A stretch of DNA of 64,000 bases, from NCBI GenBank assembly GCA_041920465.1, contig JBHGXW010000021.1:4856-68855 (forward strand), given 5' to 3'. Below the pieces are notes generated by a model, which searched no databases, had not been told where the DNA came from, and was given only the letters and a program-made list of their open reading frames with translations. A program made the translations under genes and the position numbers. Below are positions 17,901 to 26,185 of the stretch, piece by piece. Positions within the stretch are counted from its first letter, which is position 1, and each line of letters starts with the position of its first letter. This DNA is from Brevibacillus_H sp041920465. GTDB taxonomy: Bacteria; Bacillota; Bacilli; Brevibacillales; Brevibacillaceae.

Positions 17901-18446
17901 TTCCAGGCCATGATCCTGCAATTCCAGATAAAAATGCTCCGGACCGAAGTGATCCTGATACCAACGGGCCGCATCTTTCGCCGCCTGCATCTCATTCGCC
18001 AGCAAATGTCTGGCGATCTCCCCTTCCCGCGCATCGGCAATGGCGATCAACCCTTGCGTATGCTTGGCCAGAATCGTTTTGTTGATTCTCGGCAGAATAT
18101 GCCCTCCCTCTGTTTGGGCAATTGTCGCAAGCTTGAGCAAATTGCCGTATCCCTGCATGTTTTCGGCCAGCAGGATCAGGTGAAACGGCGGGGCAGATTT
18201 GCGGGACACACGCTCTTCCAGCGGCCCGTCTATCACGCTTACTTCCAGCCCGATAATCGGTTTGATCCCCGCTTGGACGCATGCGCGGTAGAAAGGAATA
18301 GCACCGTACATATTATTGTGGTCGGTGATGGCTAGCGCTGGCATCCCCAACTGAGCCGCTTTTTGCACCAGTTCTTCGATTCGGGCTGCGCCGTCCAGCA
18401 AGCTGTATTCCGTATGAACGTGTAAATGAACGAACGGAGTGTTCAA
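14982..18446 (-). CDS. dnaE: DNA polymerase III alpha subunit DnaE
   Basis: 1154 residues, full length for DnaE of Firmicutes, the error-prone replicative polymerase that extends lagging-strand primers beside PolC. Order of domains: PHP (about 1-210, beginning HLHVHTEYSLLDG), polymerase core with GPGRGSAAGS and PDIDIDFSVERRDEVI (catalytic Asp), a helix-hairpin-helix region with YGFNKAHSVAY, and a C-terminal OB fold (VKLVGMLLDVKQI). It lacks the exonuclease insertion of PolC. The start is TTG at 18446, 8 bases after AAAGGG. Upstream of malic enzyme as in Bacillus. Confidence 0.96.
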   Translation of the reverse strand: MNTPFVHLHVHTEYSLLDGAARIEELVQKAAQLGMPALAITDHNNMYGAIPFYRACVQAGIKPIIGLEVSVIDGPLEERVSRKSAPPFHLILLAENMQGYGNLLKLATIAQTEGGHILPRINKTILAKHTQGLIAIADAREGEIARHLLANEMQAAKDAARWYQDHFGPEHFYLELQDHGLEVERRLNQRVVRLHQELAIPLVVTNNVHYINREDYELHDVLLAIKEAKTLDETDRFRYETDEYYLKSGEEMARNFAYAPKALENTWRIAKRCRLELSFDQHILPKFPLPEGVEPSRYLRELCLKGCIERYGQLTQEIEARLEHELSIITGTGFTDYFLIVWDFMQYAHQHGIPTGPGRGSAAGSIVSYALKITNVDPLRFHLLFERFLNPERITMPDIDIDFSVERRDEVIQYVAEKYGHDRVAQIITFGTLAARAAVRDVGRVMGLSLGLVDRVAKMIPQSPGMTIDRAMQLNPDLVKLIGDNKQVAKLIQLAKGLEGLPRHASTHAAGVVISREPLTEYVPLQQGSEGLNLTQYPMEVLEQVGLLKMDFLGLRNLTIIQETLNHLKTAGIRLNLDQLPMNDEATFRMLARGETTGVFQLESSGMRNVLRELKPSCIDDIIAVLALYRPGPMEIIPQYIQAKHGKEQVHYAHPDLEPILRETHGFIIYQEQIMQISSRMAGFSLGEADILRRAVGKKKRELLAEQRERFVAGSIRQGYDEKLANEIYDLIVRFADYGFNKAHSVAYAMIAYQMAYLKANYPVAFMAALLSLSIGSQTRIAEYVEEARRLHVDVLPPDVNQSEALFTVEQDKVRFGLAAVKNVGYGAVESIVRERKKAPYRDIVDFCSRVDSRLVNRRVIESLILCGALDSLPGSRAQLLVILDEAMEKGSVRRSEREEAQMNLFAPMDSQTEESGSEISDDTKMDPSAYPDVPDFTRMQRLKEERDMLGVYLSGHPLDDYRHLSNHPDVQKIAQIEESQRHQTVKLVGMLLDVKQIQTKKGEPMAFVLMEDRTAQIEVVVFPQVYQKYKTYLVKEQLVVAEGRIDVQDDICKLIASRFWDAAALPKPETEPVLFVKISPEQERDSTLQRLKTLLVERRGTISVVLYYEGKKQTIRLPDEFCVEVDEAFLEKAREIVGRESVIKKEMRINWGG

Positions 18447-18629
18447 CCTACTCGCCCTTTCTGTCTTGTCTTATGTGTTTTCTCTGCTATCTATGTACCA
18501 TTATATCGTAAATCTCGACAGATACGAACATATAGTCGCTACCATTTGACCGAACTAGCAATCTTTAGTAGGATGATAAGGTAAGTTTTTGCTGGAAGAG
18601 TACGTTTTTTCTTGGAAAGGAGCATCACC

Positions 18630-18941
18630 ATGTGGTTTCCTTTTTACGTGACCGGTCTGGCCGCTTCTTTGGTAGGCTGGGTTTATTACAGCATTTCGGC
18701 GCGCCGCCGCGGCATTCATCCGCTGGAATCGCGCATGATACTGGGCAAAATGAATGTGATGCTTGGCTTGCTGCTGCTTTTCCTGGGAGCGAACCAGTTT
18801 ACATTTGACAGCTTAAGTGCGGTTCGCATCGTTGTAGCGATTCTATTTCTTCTGGTAGGCGCCGTTAACTTCCTGTTTGGCTTCCGCAACTACCTGACCT
18901 ACCGACGCGAATGGAAGAAAAATTGCAACCAAAAAGGGTAA
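18630..18941 (+). CDS. ytpI: YtpI-like membrane protein
   Basis: 103 residues with three hydrophobic helices: FPFYVTGLAASLVGWVYY, a segment around MLGLLLLFLGANQF, and IVVAILFLLVGAVNFLFG, then a basic tail. This matches the small YtpI family of Bacillales, found near dnaE and ytoI, of unknown function. The ATG at 18630 is 7 bases after AAAGGAG; the upstream TTG at 18612 lacks a ribosome site. It has its own terminator at 19007-19042. Confidence 0.8.
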   Translation: MWFPFYVTGLAASLVGWVYYSISARRRGIHPLESRMILGKMNVMLGLLLLFLGANQFTFDSLSAVRIVVAILFLLVGAVNFLFGFRNYLTYRREWKKNCNQKG

Positions 18942-19006
18942 TACTTGCTTGTAGCCAACAAAGTTTAAGCTCGGTTATAATCGGCTTAGTGACATTCTAT
19001 GCTTCA

Positions 19007-19042
19007 GACAACCTCGTGCGCTGCCGAGAGTTGTCCTTTTTT
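19007..19042 (+). terminator. Terminator after ytpI
   Basis: GACAAC-CTCG and CGAG-a-GTTGTC pair around a TGCGCTGC loop, followed by CTTTTTTAT. It is about 65 bases after the ytpI stop and just before the next gene. Confidence 0.85.
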
Positions 19043-19094
19043 ATATTATGGAACTTCCAGATTTTTCTGCACTTCCGGAAAGGAGTTGTAACTA

Positions 19095-19715
19095 GTGCGT
19101 AGAAACGGCATGCCATCCTGGGCTATCCGGATAGATTCTCCCGAAGTACTGAACTTTGCCATCTATATTGGCTGTGTCTATGGGATTCTGCAAAAAGATG
19201 ATTTTCGCGACCATTCGATCATGTGGCCTGGCGCCAGATTATCCAGCCGTCATCCGAAAGAGCGGCTCGCTTCGGAATGGAGCCAATGGTGGTCCTATCT
19301 TATTGAATCTAGAACCAGCGAATTATTGGATGAGAGCGTAAAGTTCAAAAAAGTTTTATTCAATCCCGTCTATCATACGAAACCAGAGTTGACTGCGATC
19401 AATGAATGCTGTGAACATAGCTTAGTCTCTTTTCAGGAATGGTGGCATCGCCCTGCCGGCTGCCATGAACAGCATATCCATTTGCAACGTGTGGTTGGGG
19501 AAAGGATCGTTCACTATCTTCGCAGCTATGAAAGAAAAACGAACCGTAAATGCAGTCCGTTTGACCTGTATATTGATCTCGTGTTTTCAGGCCTTCCCCA
19601 TAGCATCACAACACATCCCCGATATATCATAACCGTTCCTGACGGTCATTTTCTAGATTGTGAAGAATGGTGGACCAAAAGAATAGAAGAATTACATAAA
19701 TCCTGCTCTTTGTAG
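19095..19715 (+). CDS. Hypothetical protein, tryptophan- and histidine-rich
   Basis: 206 residues with no motif I recognise. It has no signal peptide or membrane helix, so it is probably cytoplasmic. It has an unusual share of Trp and His, with paired aromatics SQWWSYL, FQEWWHRPAG and CEEWW, and a Cys pair at NECCEH. The GTG at 19095 follows AAAGGAG by 9 bases, and a terminator lies before it, so it has its own promoter. Codon use looks like its neighbours. It could be a lineage-specific protein or a diverged nuclease or toxin-type gene, but nothing shows this. Confidence 0.65.
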   Translation: MRRNGMPSWAIRIDSPEVLNFAIYIGCVYGILQKDDFRDHSIMWPGARLSSRHPKERLASEWSQWWSYLIESRTSELLDESVKFKKVLFNPVYHTKPELTAINECCEHSLVSFQEWWHRPAGCHEQHIHLQRVVGERIVHYLRSYERKTNRKCSPFDLYIDLVFSGLPHSITTHPRYIITVPDGHFLDCEEWWTKRIEELHKSCSL

Positions 19716-19855
19716 TGAACAAAATTGGTTCTCTTGGACTTGTCAGCATCGATCAATTTCTTGCATTTTCTGAAGATTACTTCTTATAACCTGAAACAGC
19801 AGGTGATTCTATCAGAGTTATCCCAACAAAAACAAATAATATGGAGGCAGATATT

Positions 19856-20758
19856 ATGGGATTCGCAAAAGAGAAGACAATTATCGGATTTATCGGCACG
19901 GGCGTCATGGGAAAAAGCATGGCAGGACATCTGCTGGGAGCAGGCTACACCGTCCTTGTTTACAACCGGACGAAATCTCGGGCCGAAGAACTGATCAATC
20001 GGGGGGCTGTCTGGAAAGATACCGTAGCCGAAGTAGCTGAACAGGCCAATGTGATCATCACGATCGTTGGCTATCCGAAAGATGTCGAAGAGGTATACCT
20101 TGGATCAAACGGTATTCTCCATCATGCCAAGGCAGGCACATATGTAGTTGATATGACAACATCTACTCCATCCTTGGCCCGTAAAATTTTCGAAACGGCT
20201 AAAGAAAAAGGCATCCACGCACTTGATGCGCCGGTTTCCGGAGGCGATATCGGGGCAAGGGAAGCAAGATTGGCAATTATGGTTGGCGGAGAGCGGGAGG
20301 CGTTCGAAGCGGTCAAACCTGTTTTTGAAGTGATTGGGAAAAACATTATCTTGCAAGGCGGAGCAGGTGCCGGTCAACATACAAAAATGTGCAACCAAAT
20401 TGCTATCGCCTCCAATATGATTGGCGTTTGTGAAGCGATGGTTTATGCCAAAAAAGCAGGTCTTGATCCGGCAACGGTACTGAAGAGTATTGAAACGGGT
20501 GCGGCCGGAAGCTGGTCGCTCAGCAATCTGGCTCCACGAATGATTGCCAACGATTTTGCACCCGGATTCTATGTGAAACATTTCATAAAAGACATGGGAA
20601 TTGCTCTTGAAGCGGCAAAAGAGATGGGAATCATGACACCCGGTCTGGAACTGGCGAAATCATTATACGATAAGCTGGCGGAACTGGGAGAAGAAAACAG
20701 TGGCACACAGGCGCTTTATAAACTGCTGGCCGGACAATTCGAGGATGTAGCCAAGTAG
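19856..20758 (+). CDS. ykwC: NAD(P)-dependent beta-hydroxyacid dehydrogenase (YkwC type)
   Basis: 300 residues of the 3-hydroxyisobutyrate / tartronate-semialdehyde reductase family. Rossmann motif GFIGTGVMGKSMAGHLL at the N-terminus, substrate loop DAPVSGGDIGAREARL, and the catalytic Lys segment GAGQHTKMCNQ. The C-terminal half is helical, as in the family. The substrate cannot be told from sequence. ATG 19856 lies 8 bases after GGAGG; the track-like upstream ATG at 19841 overlaps that site. A single gene closed by a bidirectional hairpin at 20791-20812. Confidence 0.88.
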   Translation: MGFAKEKTIIGFIGTGVMGKSMAGHLLGAGYTVLVYNRTKSRAEELINRGAVWKDTVAEVAEQANVIITIVGYPKDVEEVYLGSNGILHHAKAGTYVVDMTTSTPSLARKIFETAKEKGIHALDAPVSGGDIGAREARLAIMVGGEREAFEAVKPVFEVIGKNIILQGGAGAGQHTKMCNQIAIASNMIGVCEAMVYAKKAGLDPATVLKSIETGAAGSWSLSNLAPRMIANDFAPGFYVKHFIKDMGIALEAAKEMGIMTPGLELAKSLYDKLAELGEENSGTQALYKLLAGQFEDVAK

Positions 20759-20790
20759 AACAGGTCAGAGAATAAAAATGGAGTACAAAA

Positions 20791-20815
20791 AACCTTCCTG
20801 ATCACAGGAAGGTTT
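20791..20815. terminator. Bidirectional terminator between ykwC and ytoI
   Basis: AACCTTCCTG-atca-CAGGAAGGTT is a perfect 10-bp stem with short T tracts on both sides, between two convergent genes. Confidence 0.8.
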
Positions 20816-20833
20816 CGCTATTTGAAAACTATT

Positions 20834-22144
20834 TTAACGTTCGACAATTTGCGCCGTTACCATTGCCTTGCCGACCAGTTGTTCATTGTGGTATACGGAA
20901 ACCTCCACTTTTCCAAAGCGGCGGCTGATGTCCATTACAATCGGTTTCACCGTAATCTCGCTTTCCATTTGAACAGGCTTGAGGAAATACACCGTAATAT
21001 TTTCCGGCACCATGTCACCTCTTCGGTACTGACGCAGCGCATTACAAGCCGATTCGACAATCACCGTGGTCATGACACCGCTCGCCACAGTCCCTAAGTG
21101 GTTGGTCATTTGCGGGCTGATCTCCCCATGCCACAAGATGTTGTCTCCTTGTTTTTCTTCGCGGAAGTGGCTCATAATCTGGTTCGGGAACGTTTCGCCC
21201 ATTTGCGGCTGTTTTTGCATGTATTGCATGGCTTTCAGCACATCCTGGCGGCTTAACACACCTACCAGCTTTTTATGATTGTCAACCACCGGCAACAGCT
21301 CGATTCCCTCCCACACCATTAAATGGGCGGAAGAGGCAAGGGAGACCCGCGGCGATGTGGTAATCGGATTTTTGGACATTACCTTTTCGATCGGTGTACT
21401 GCGGTCATGTCCGATAATGTCGCGTGATGTCACGATGCCCACAATCCGCATCTGATCATCGACAACGGGGAAGCGTGTATCTTTATACTCCGCGGTAAAC
21501 TCGTGCCATCTCTCCACCGTATCAGTTGTATTGAGAACCGCTGTCTCGCTCAAAGGCTTCAGAATATCTTCCACCATCATGATCTCTTTTTTGATCAGGC
21601 GGTCGTATATCGCTCTGTTGATTAAGGACGCCACGGTAAACGTGTCATAACTGGATGAAATGATCGGGAGCGCCAGTTCATCAGCCAGCTGTTTCACTTC
21701 TTCACTCGTATCAAATCCCCCGGTAATCAGAACGGCCGCGCCATTTTGCAGGGAGAGTTTGTGGGCTTGGTCCCTGTTCCCGACAATCAAGAGGCTGCCC
21801 GGATCAATGTAGCGCATCATCGCTTCCAGCTTCATTGCGCCAATTACGAACTTATTTAATGTTTTATACAAGCCTTCCCTGCCGCCAAGCACATGGCCGT
21901 CAACGATGTTTACCACTTCTGCAAACGTAAGGCGTTCGATGTTTTCTTTCTGTTTTTTCTCAATGCGAACTGTTCCGACGCGTTCAATCGTGCTGACGTA
22001 GCCCTGCGCTTCCGCTTCCTTAATCGCCCGGTAAGCGGTACCTTCACTTACCTCCAAGTCTTTGGCAATTTGCCGCACAGAGATTTTGGTCCCCACTGGC
22101 AGGCGGTCAATATATTCCAAGATTTGTTCATGTTTTGTTGCCAT
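20834..22144 (-). CDS. ytoI: CBS-domain regulator YtoI (HTH-DRTGG-CBS-hotdog)
   Basis: 436 residues with four parts: an N-terminal helix-turn-helix (about 1-70, SVRQIAKDLEVSEGTAYRAI), a DRTGG-like domain (75-185), a CBS pair (195-315, with DTRFPVVDDQMRIVGIVTSRD and LPVVDNHKKLVGVLSRQD), and a hot-dog thioesterase-like domain (330-436). This is the YtoI architecture of Bacillales; CBS pairs usually sense adenine nucleotides, so it is probably a ligand-responsive regulator. The start used is ATG 22144 after AAGGTG; GTG 22165 is possible. Confidence 0.88.
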   Translation of the reverse strand: MATKHEQILEYIDRLPVGTKISVRQIAKDLEVSEGTAYRAIKEAEAQGYVSTIERVGTVRIEKKQKENIERLTFAEVVNIVDGHVLGGREGLYKTLNKFVIGAMKLEAMMRYIDPGSLLIVGNRDQAHKLSLQNGAAVLITGGFDTSEEVKQLADELALPIISSSYDTFTVASLINRAIYDRLIKKEIMMVEDILKPLSETAVLNTTDTVERWHEFTAEYKDTRFPVVDDQMRIVGIVTSRDIIGHDRSTPIEKVMSKNPITTSPRVSLASSAHLMVWEGIELLPVVDNHKKLVGVLSRQDVLKAMQYMQKQPQMGETFPNQIMSHFREEKQGDNILWHGEISPQMTNHLGTVASGVMTTVIVESACNALRQYRRGDMVPENITVYFLKPVQMESEITVKPIVMDISRRFGKVEVSVYHNEQLVGKAMVTAQIVER

Positions 22145-22283
22145 GTCCGCATCACCTTCCACCATTCTTGCGTGTTCCAGCCGATCGGCTTATCTGTTCT
22201 CTTTGAAAAGCTTCTGATCGACGCCCTTTCGGGGATGTCGTCGAGTCCATCGGTACTGCGTCAGGAAAAGCCGGGTGGGTTCT

Positions 22284-22565
22284 TCATCTATTATATAGGT
22301 ATCCTTGGTATATTACCTCTGCTAATACAAGCGATCCCGGTATGTTTAAGTACCACACGTAAATCCGGCGTATCAGGGGAACACTGATCCATTCATATCC
22401 CCGCATGCGGTTCAATATCACTCGGACCGTAAAAAACACCCAGTACACTGACCAGTTGATAAACGGCAGGTAGAGGATGAGAAACCATAAAAAGCTGATC
22501 GAATTCTCCCCCAGATAAAAACGTAACAGCGTAGCGAGAAGGGCTACTGCCAAGAATCGAACCAT
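22284..22565 (-). CDS. Small membrane protein of unknown function
   Basis: 93 residues with about three hydrophobic segments (FLAVALLATLLRFYL, ISFLWFLILYLPFINW, SVYWVFFTVRVIL) and a basic, tyrosine-rich C-terminus. No family recognised. ATG 22565 is 9 bases after GGAGGG; the frame's earlier GTG precedes that site. It lies between ytkL and ytoI on the same strand, but a terminator separates it from ytkL. Confidence 0.65.
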   Translation of the reverse strand: MVRFLAVALLATLLRFYLGENSISFLWFLILYLPFINWSVYWVFFTVRVILNRMRGYEWISVPLIRRIYVWYLNIPGSLVLAEVIYQGYLYNR

Positions 22566-22605
22566 TTGCCTTATCCCTCCTTCTGCCACTATAGCGTAAC
22601 CCTGA

Positions 22606-22642
22606 ACAAAAAAAAAGAGTGTAGCAACCGTTCGCTACACTA
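22606..22642 (-). terminator. Terminator after ytkL
   Basis: On the minus strand AGTGTAGC-gaacggtt-GCTACACT is followed by CTTTTTTTTTG. It lies about 100 bases after the ytkL stop. Confidence 0.88.
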
Positions 22643-22745
22643 GTGAGGTATATGAATTAAGGGGGTTTTCATCGTGCTTTTATCTTACCCGGAAAATATT
22701 ACAGGAATATTACAAAGTGATTACAGTTTCGTTTCAGTTTTGGAA

Positions 22746-23429
22746 TTAGAATACCCAGGTCTCTCCTGGTGCCATAACTTTGCTTTCAATCCCCTGGCGC
22801 TCCAATTGTCGAGCGAATTCCCCGCTGTCTTGGGCAATTAACGGGAAGGTGTTAAAGTGAATTGGAACCACCGTTTTCGCGCGAAGGAACTTGGCGGCTA
22901 CCAGGGCATCCTCCGGCCCCATCGTGAAGTTGTCGCCAATCGGCAGGAATGCCGCATCGATCTGGTTCAATTCGCCAATCAGCTTCATATCGCCAAAAAG
23001 CGCGGTATCTCCCGCGTGGTAAATGGTTTTATTGCCCATTGTGAGCAAATATCCGGCCGGCATCCCCAGATAAACAATTCCTTCTTCCGTCTCGTAGCCG
23101 GAACCGTGAAAAGCCTGTGTCAATTTGACTCGACCAAACGGGAACTGGTGAGCACCGCCAATGTGCATCGGGTGAACATTTACTCCTTTTTTGCCGAAAT
23201 AGACAGCCAGTTCGTATGGAGCGATTAACGTCGCCTGATTCGCTTCCAAAATAGAGAGGGCGTCTCCTATATGATCATTGTGCCCGTGTGTAAGCAGCAC
23301 GTAATTTACCTTAATCTCTTCCGGTTTGACGGTGGCAAGCGGGTTGCCGGAAAGAAACGGGTCAATAATCAAGCGATAGTTTTCATGTGAAATCTCCAAG
23401 CAACTGTGTCCGTGATAACGAATCTCCAT
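22746..23429 (-). CDS. ytkL: Metal-dependent hydrolase YtkL (UPF0173)
   Basis: 227 residues of the metallo-beta-lactamase fold. Metal ligands: HGHSCLEI at the start, LLTHGHNDHIGDA (HxHxDH), YHAGDTALFGD and VPIHFNTFPL. The length and the MEIRYHGHSCLEI start match UPF0173 proteins of Bacillales. The substrate is unknown. ATG 23429 follows AAGGAGG. It is followed by a clear terminator and preceded by yheB on the same strand. Confidence 0.92.
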   Translation of the reverse strand: MEIRYHGHSCLEISHENYRLIIDPFLSGNPLATVKPEEIKVNYVLLTHGHNDHIGDALSILEANQATLIAPYELAVYFGKKGVNVHPMHIGGAHQFPFGRVKLTQAFHGSGYETEEGIVYLGMPAGYLLTMGNKTIYHAGDTALFGDMKLIGELNQIDAAFLPIGDNFTMGPEDALVAAKFLRAKTVVPIHFNTFPLIAQDSGEFARQLERQGIESKVMAPGETWVF

Positions 23430-23488
23430 TTTACATCCTCCTTCTTCTCACCATTAGTCAAAAGCCTGTTTTGGCTACTACATCCATA

Positions 23489-24649
23489 CTAGGAAACAAC
23501 CATGTTCAGAACTCCTTGCACTAGGCCGATTATACCGCCCAGGATAAAGCCGAGTATGGTAATCATGCGAAACTCTTTGCCCGAAATCCCGATGATCATT
23601 TCTTCCACTCGCCGAAGCGGGAAACTATCTACCTGTTTGGCGACAATCTCGGCAATGGCCAGCTTGGGAAAGAGATGTTCAATACTCTGTTCCAATTTCA
23701 AAATCGTCCAACCGGTTATCCACGGAATCGCTTGCACAACCAACTGCTCACGGAAGCGTCCCAGCGTCTCGGAAACAGGTTTCTGCAGCCAACGAAGGCC
23801 GATGCCTTCCAGCTTGTCGAACAGGCTCATTCTCCATTCATCAATCTGGGCCCTTCCTATCCATTCTACGACGTCACCCGTCTGTTTGCCTAAAAGCTTG
23901 TCCGCTTCCTGCCGAATCATCCGCGACAGATTTTTCGCCAGATCGGGATGACGCAGTGCTTCCTGCAGGTGAGGCAGAATCTTTTGCACCAGCTTTTCAT
24001 CGCCTAAAAACATGCCGACCAAGCCGCCAAACATCCCGCCACCGCCGCCGAGAGCGCTTTTGATCATATTCTGGATATTATGTACCCCTTCCGGAGACTC
24101 CAGATAGTCGCGGAACTTATCTAGCAATTGCTCTCCCAGCCGGGAAATCGTCTCATCCAGTTTCACCAGGAGCGATTCGGGAAGAAGCTCGCGGATCGTC
24201 TTGTCTTCCCACTTGGCAAGCAGTTTGTCTGTCTCTTGCATCCATACATGTTTCAGCGGAAGGCGTATACGATCATGCAAGCCGCCTGTTTCGCTGATCG
24301 TATCGGGGAACAGCCGATTAATCACATCCTGCAAAGGCTCCCCATTGTTGAGCCACTTATCCGCTATGGCCGCCAGCCAAGACCGCAGCGTTTCCTCCAG
24401 TTGGCCACGCGATACTGCTTCACGGATTCCCTCTTTGGTCAACAAATATTCCTCTACCACTTTGCCCATTTGCTGGCCTAATTCGTGGTGTCTTCTCGGA
24501 ATTAATCCGGGTGTAAACGGAACGCGAAACTTGCCGATCATCCACGGTTTATACGGACGAAACAGCATTCGAATCGCCAATTCGTTGGTAAGTCCGCCTA
24601 TAAACGAAGCGATTCCCACGTTTGTTGCAAGCAAAATCCACTCATTCAA
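23489..24649 (-). CDS. yheB: DUF445 family membrane protein YheB
   Basis: About 386 residues. An N-terminal hydrophobic segment with the family signature GGLTNELAIRMLFRPYKP, a long helical middle with many Glu, Leu and Lys, and a C-terminal anchor ITILGFILGGIIGLVQG. DUF445 proteins are membrane-linked; YheB of Bacillus subtilis adjoins yheC and yheD, as here, and a sporulation link is inferred from that. Starts TTG 24655 and TTG 24649 are both open; 24649 is better spaced from GAGGAG. It is divergent from the YheC/YheD cluster, with 88 bases between. Confidence 0.88.
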   Translation of the reverse strand: MNEWILLATNVGIASFIGGLTNELAIRMLFRPYKPWMIGKFRVPFTPGLIPRRHHELGQQMGKVVEEYLLTKEGIREAVSRGQLEETLRSWLAAIADKWLNNGEPLQDVINRLFPDTISETGGLHDRIRLPLKHVWMQETDKLLAKWEDKTIRELLPESLLVKLDETISRLGEQLLDKFRDYLESPEGVHNIQNMIKSALGGGGGMFGGLVGMFLGDEKLVQKILPHLQEALRHPDLAKNLSRMIRQEADKLLGKQTGDVVEWIGRAQIDEWRMSLFDKLEGIGLRWLQKPVSETLGRFREQLVVQAIPWITGWTILKLEQSIEHLFPKLAIAEIVAKQVDSFPLRRVEEMIIGISGKEFRMITILGFILGGIIGLVQGVLNMVVS

Positions 24650-24669
24650 CCTCAAACACTCCTCTATCC

Positions 24670-24704
24670 TAAAGGAACCAATAGTTTGTTCCTGTCATAA
24701 AATA
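24670..24704 (+). promoter_or_regulatory. Possible mother-cell (sigma-K/E-like) promoter of the YheC/YheD cluster
   Basis: CATAAAATA at 24696-24704 fits the sigma-K -10 pattern CATAnnnTA, and AC occurs 17 bases upstream near 24678. The place, 34 bases before the first YheC/YheD gene, is right. The motif is short and may be chance. Confidence 0.3.
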
Positions 24705-24737
24705 GACTACCTAACGCCTAGCGGGAAGGGGATAGCC

Positions 24738-26180
24738 ATGTCATATGTACGTACGATGATCAAAGCAGTAGATTCAAATGAAGAAGAATGTGGTGTATAT
24801 CTTCCCTCCAAAATCATCCGCGATTTAAAAATACCTGCTGTCTCACTAACCATAGCATTCGGCAGCCATCAAACACAAGCAATGATAGGCAAACGAGAAC
24901 AAGGAGCATCGACACAGATGACGGCATCTCTCCTTCAAACCCTCCGTCTCCCAACCGGAACTCCGATTCTCATGCGATACGATGCGGCAGAACAGAGGCT
25001 CGTGTTCGGTCCGTACATTGGGGTCCTCCTGTCAAAACTAAACCCTGCCAATTCCCATCATCCTTTTGCCGCCATCACCACATTTCTCGACGAGGTGGCC
25101 GATATTTTTCAGAAGCAAGGCGGGGTTGTCTCCGTGTTTACACCAAACGATATCTACTGGGATTCGCATACCGTCCGAGCCATGATCAGAAAGGGCAAAG
25201 TATGGCGGATGCATACTTTGCCGCTGCCGCAAAGTATCTACAACCGTTTACCGACACGTCAATACGAGCAAAAGGAAACCGTTGGCGAAACGATTCAGCG
25301 GTTTAAGGATTTCCACATACCCTTTTTTAATGAGAAGTTCTTAAATAAATGGCATGTCCATGAAGCCTTGGCTGGTAATCCCGCCATGCAGGCATATCTG
25401 CCCAAAACCATCCGCATGTTCGGAGCATATGATCTTAAGCAGATGTTGTCGGAGCACAAAATGGTGTACGTGAAGCCGACCAGCGGCAGTATGGGCAAGG
25501 GAATCTATCGGGTTTTTCAGTCATCAAACGGTTATCAGCTTCAATATGCCACAATGAATGGCAGCGTGACAAGGACACACAAGGAATTCTCTCCGTTATA
25601 TCAATCACTAAAAAAGCGAATTCAAGGAAAAAGCTATTTGATCCAACAAGGCATTGCCTTGATTGGTATTAACCGCAGACCTGCCGATTTTCGCGTACTC
25701 GTACAAAAAAACGGACAGGGGGAATGGGCGGTTACCTCCTTGGTCGCACGAGTTGGTCAAAACAGCATTGTATCCAATGTGGCGAGGGGCGGAATGATGA
25801 CGTCGGCCGAACAGGCGCTTCAGATTTCCGGACCTTGGCAAGCTTCTGTCCGTCCAACTCCCCAATCACTCAAGTACGCTGCTCTCGAAATCTCCCGAGA
25901 ACTTGAAAAAACAATCAACGGGCACTACGCCGAGTTAGGAATCGATTTGGGCGTGGATGTAACAGGGCGGATCTGGTTGCTTGAGATAAACAGCAAGCCG
26001 TCCAAATCGGATAATACGGTGCAGCGGCCCGAGGGAGAGGAAGTCTCCGCCGCACGAAAAATTAGGCCATCCGTCCGTCGATTGTACGATTATTCCGCTT
26101 TTCTGGCGGGGTTCGCTCCAATCAAGCGGAGTACGCCCGCAAAGCCGAAAAAAATGAAACGAAAAGGACAACGTAGGTGA
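24738..26180 (+). CDS. YheC/YheD family ATP-grasp protein 1
   Basis: 480 residues. A beta-rich N-terminal domain (about 1-110) precedes a YheC/YheD ATP-grasp domain (about 125-450): YVKPTSGSMGKGIYRV (ATP Lys and glycine loop), FRVLVQKNGQGEWAV, and the metal-binding segment LGVDVTGRIWLLEINSKPS. A basic tail KPKKMKRKGQRR ends it. Members are called spore-coat associated and form C-N bonds by the ATP-grasp fold, but no substrate is known. ATG 24738 has GGGAAGGGG before it; the open frame upstream overlaps yheB antisense and is discarded. First of four tandem paralogues. Confidence 0.9.
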   Translation: MSYVRTMIKAVDSNEEECGVYLPSKIIRDLKIPAVSLTIAFGSHQTQAMIGKREQGASTQMTASLLQTLRLPTGTPILMRYDAAEQRLVFGPYIGVLLSKLNPANSHHPFAAITTFLDEVADIFQKQGGVVSVFTPNDIYWDSHTVRAMIRKGKVWRMHTLPLPQSIYNRLPTRQYEQKETVGETIQRFKDFHIPFFNEKFLNKWHVHEALAGNPAMQAYLPKTIRMFGAYDLKQMLSEHKMVYVKPTSGSMGKGIYRVFQSSNGYQLQYATMNGSVTRTHKEFSPLYQSLKKRIQGKSYLIQQGIALIGINRRPADFRVLVQKNGQGEWAVTSLVARVGQNSIVSNVARGGMMTSAEQALQISGPWQASVRPTPQSLKYAALEISRELEKTINGHYAELGIDLGVDVTGRIWLLEINSKPSKSDNTVQRPEGEEVSAARKIRPSVRRLYDYSAFLAGFAPIKRSTPAKPKKMKRKGQRR

Positions 26181-26185
26181 CTATT

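Noticed and set aside
17394..18335. Open frame of 313 codons antisense to dnaE
   Set aside because: The dnaE PHP and polymerase motifs on the other strand are certain; the mirror frame has no recognisable protein.
24201..24737. Upstream extension of the first YheC/YheD gene
   Set aside because: The extra 179 codons run opposite yheB and have no family similarity; ATG 24738 has a ribosome site.
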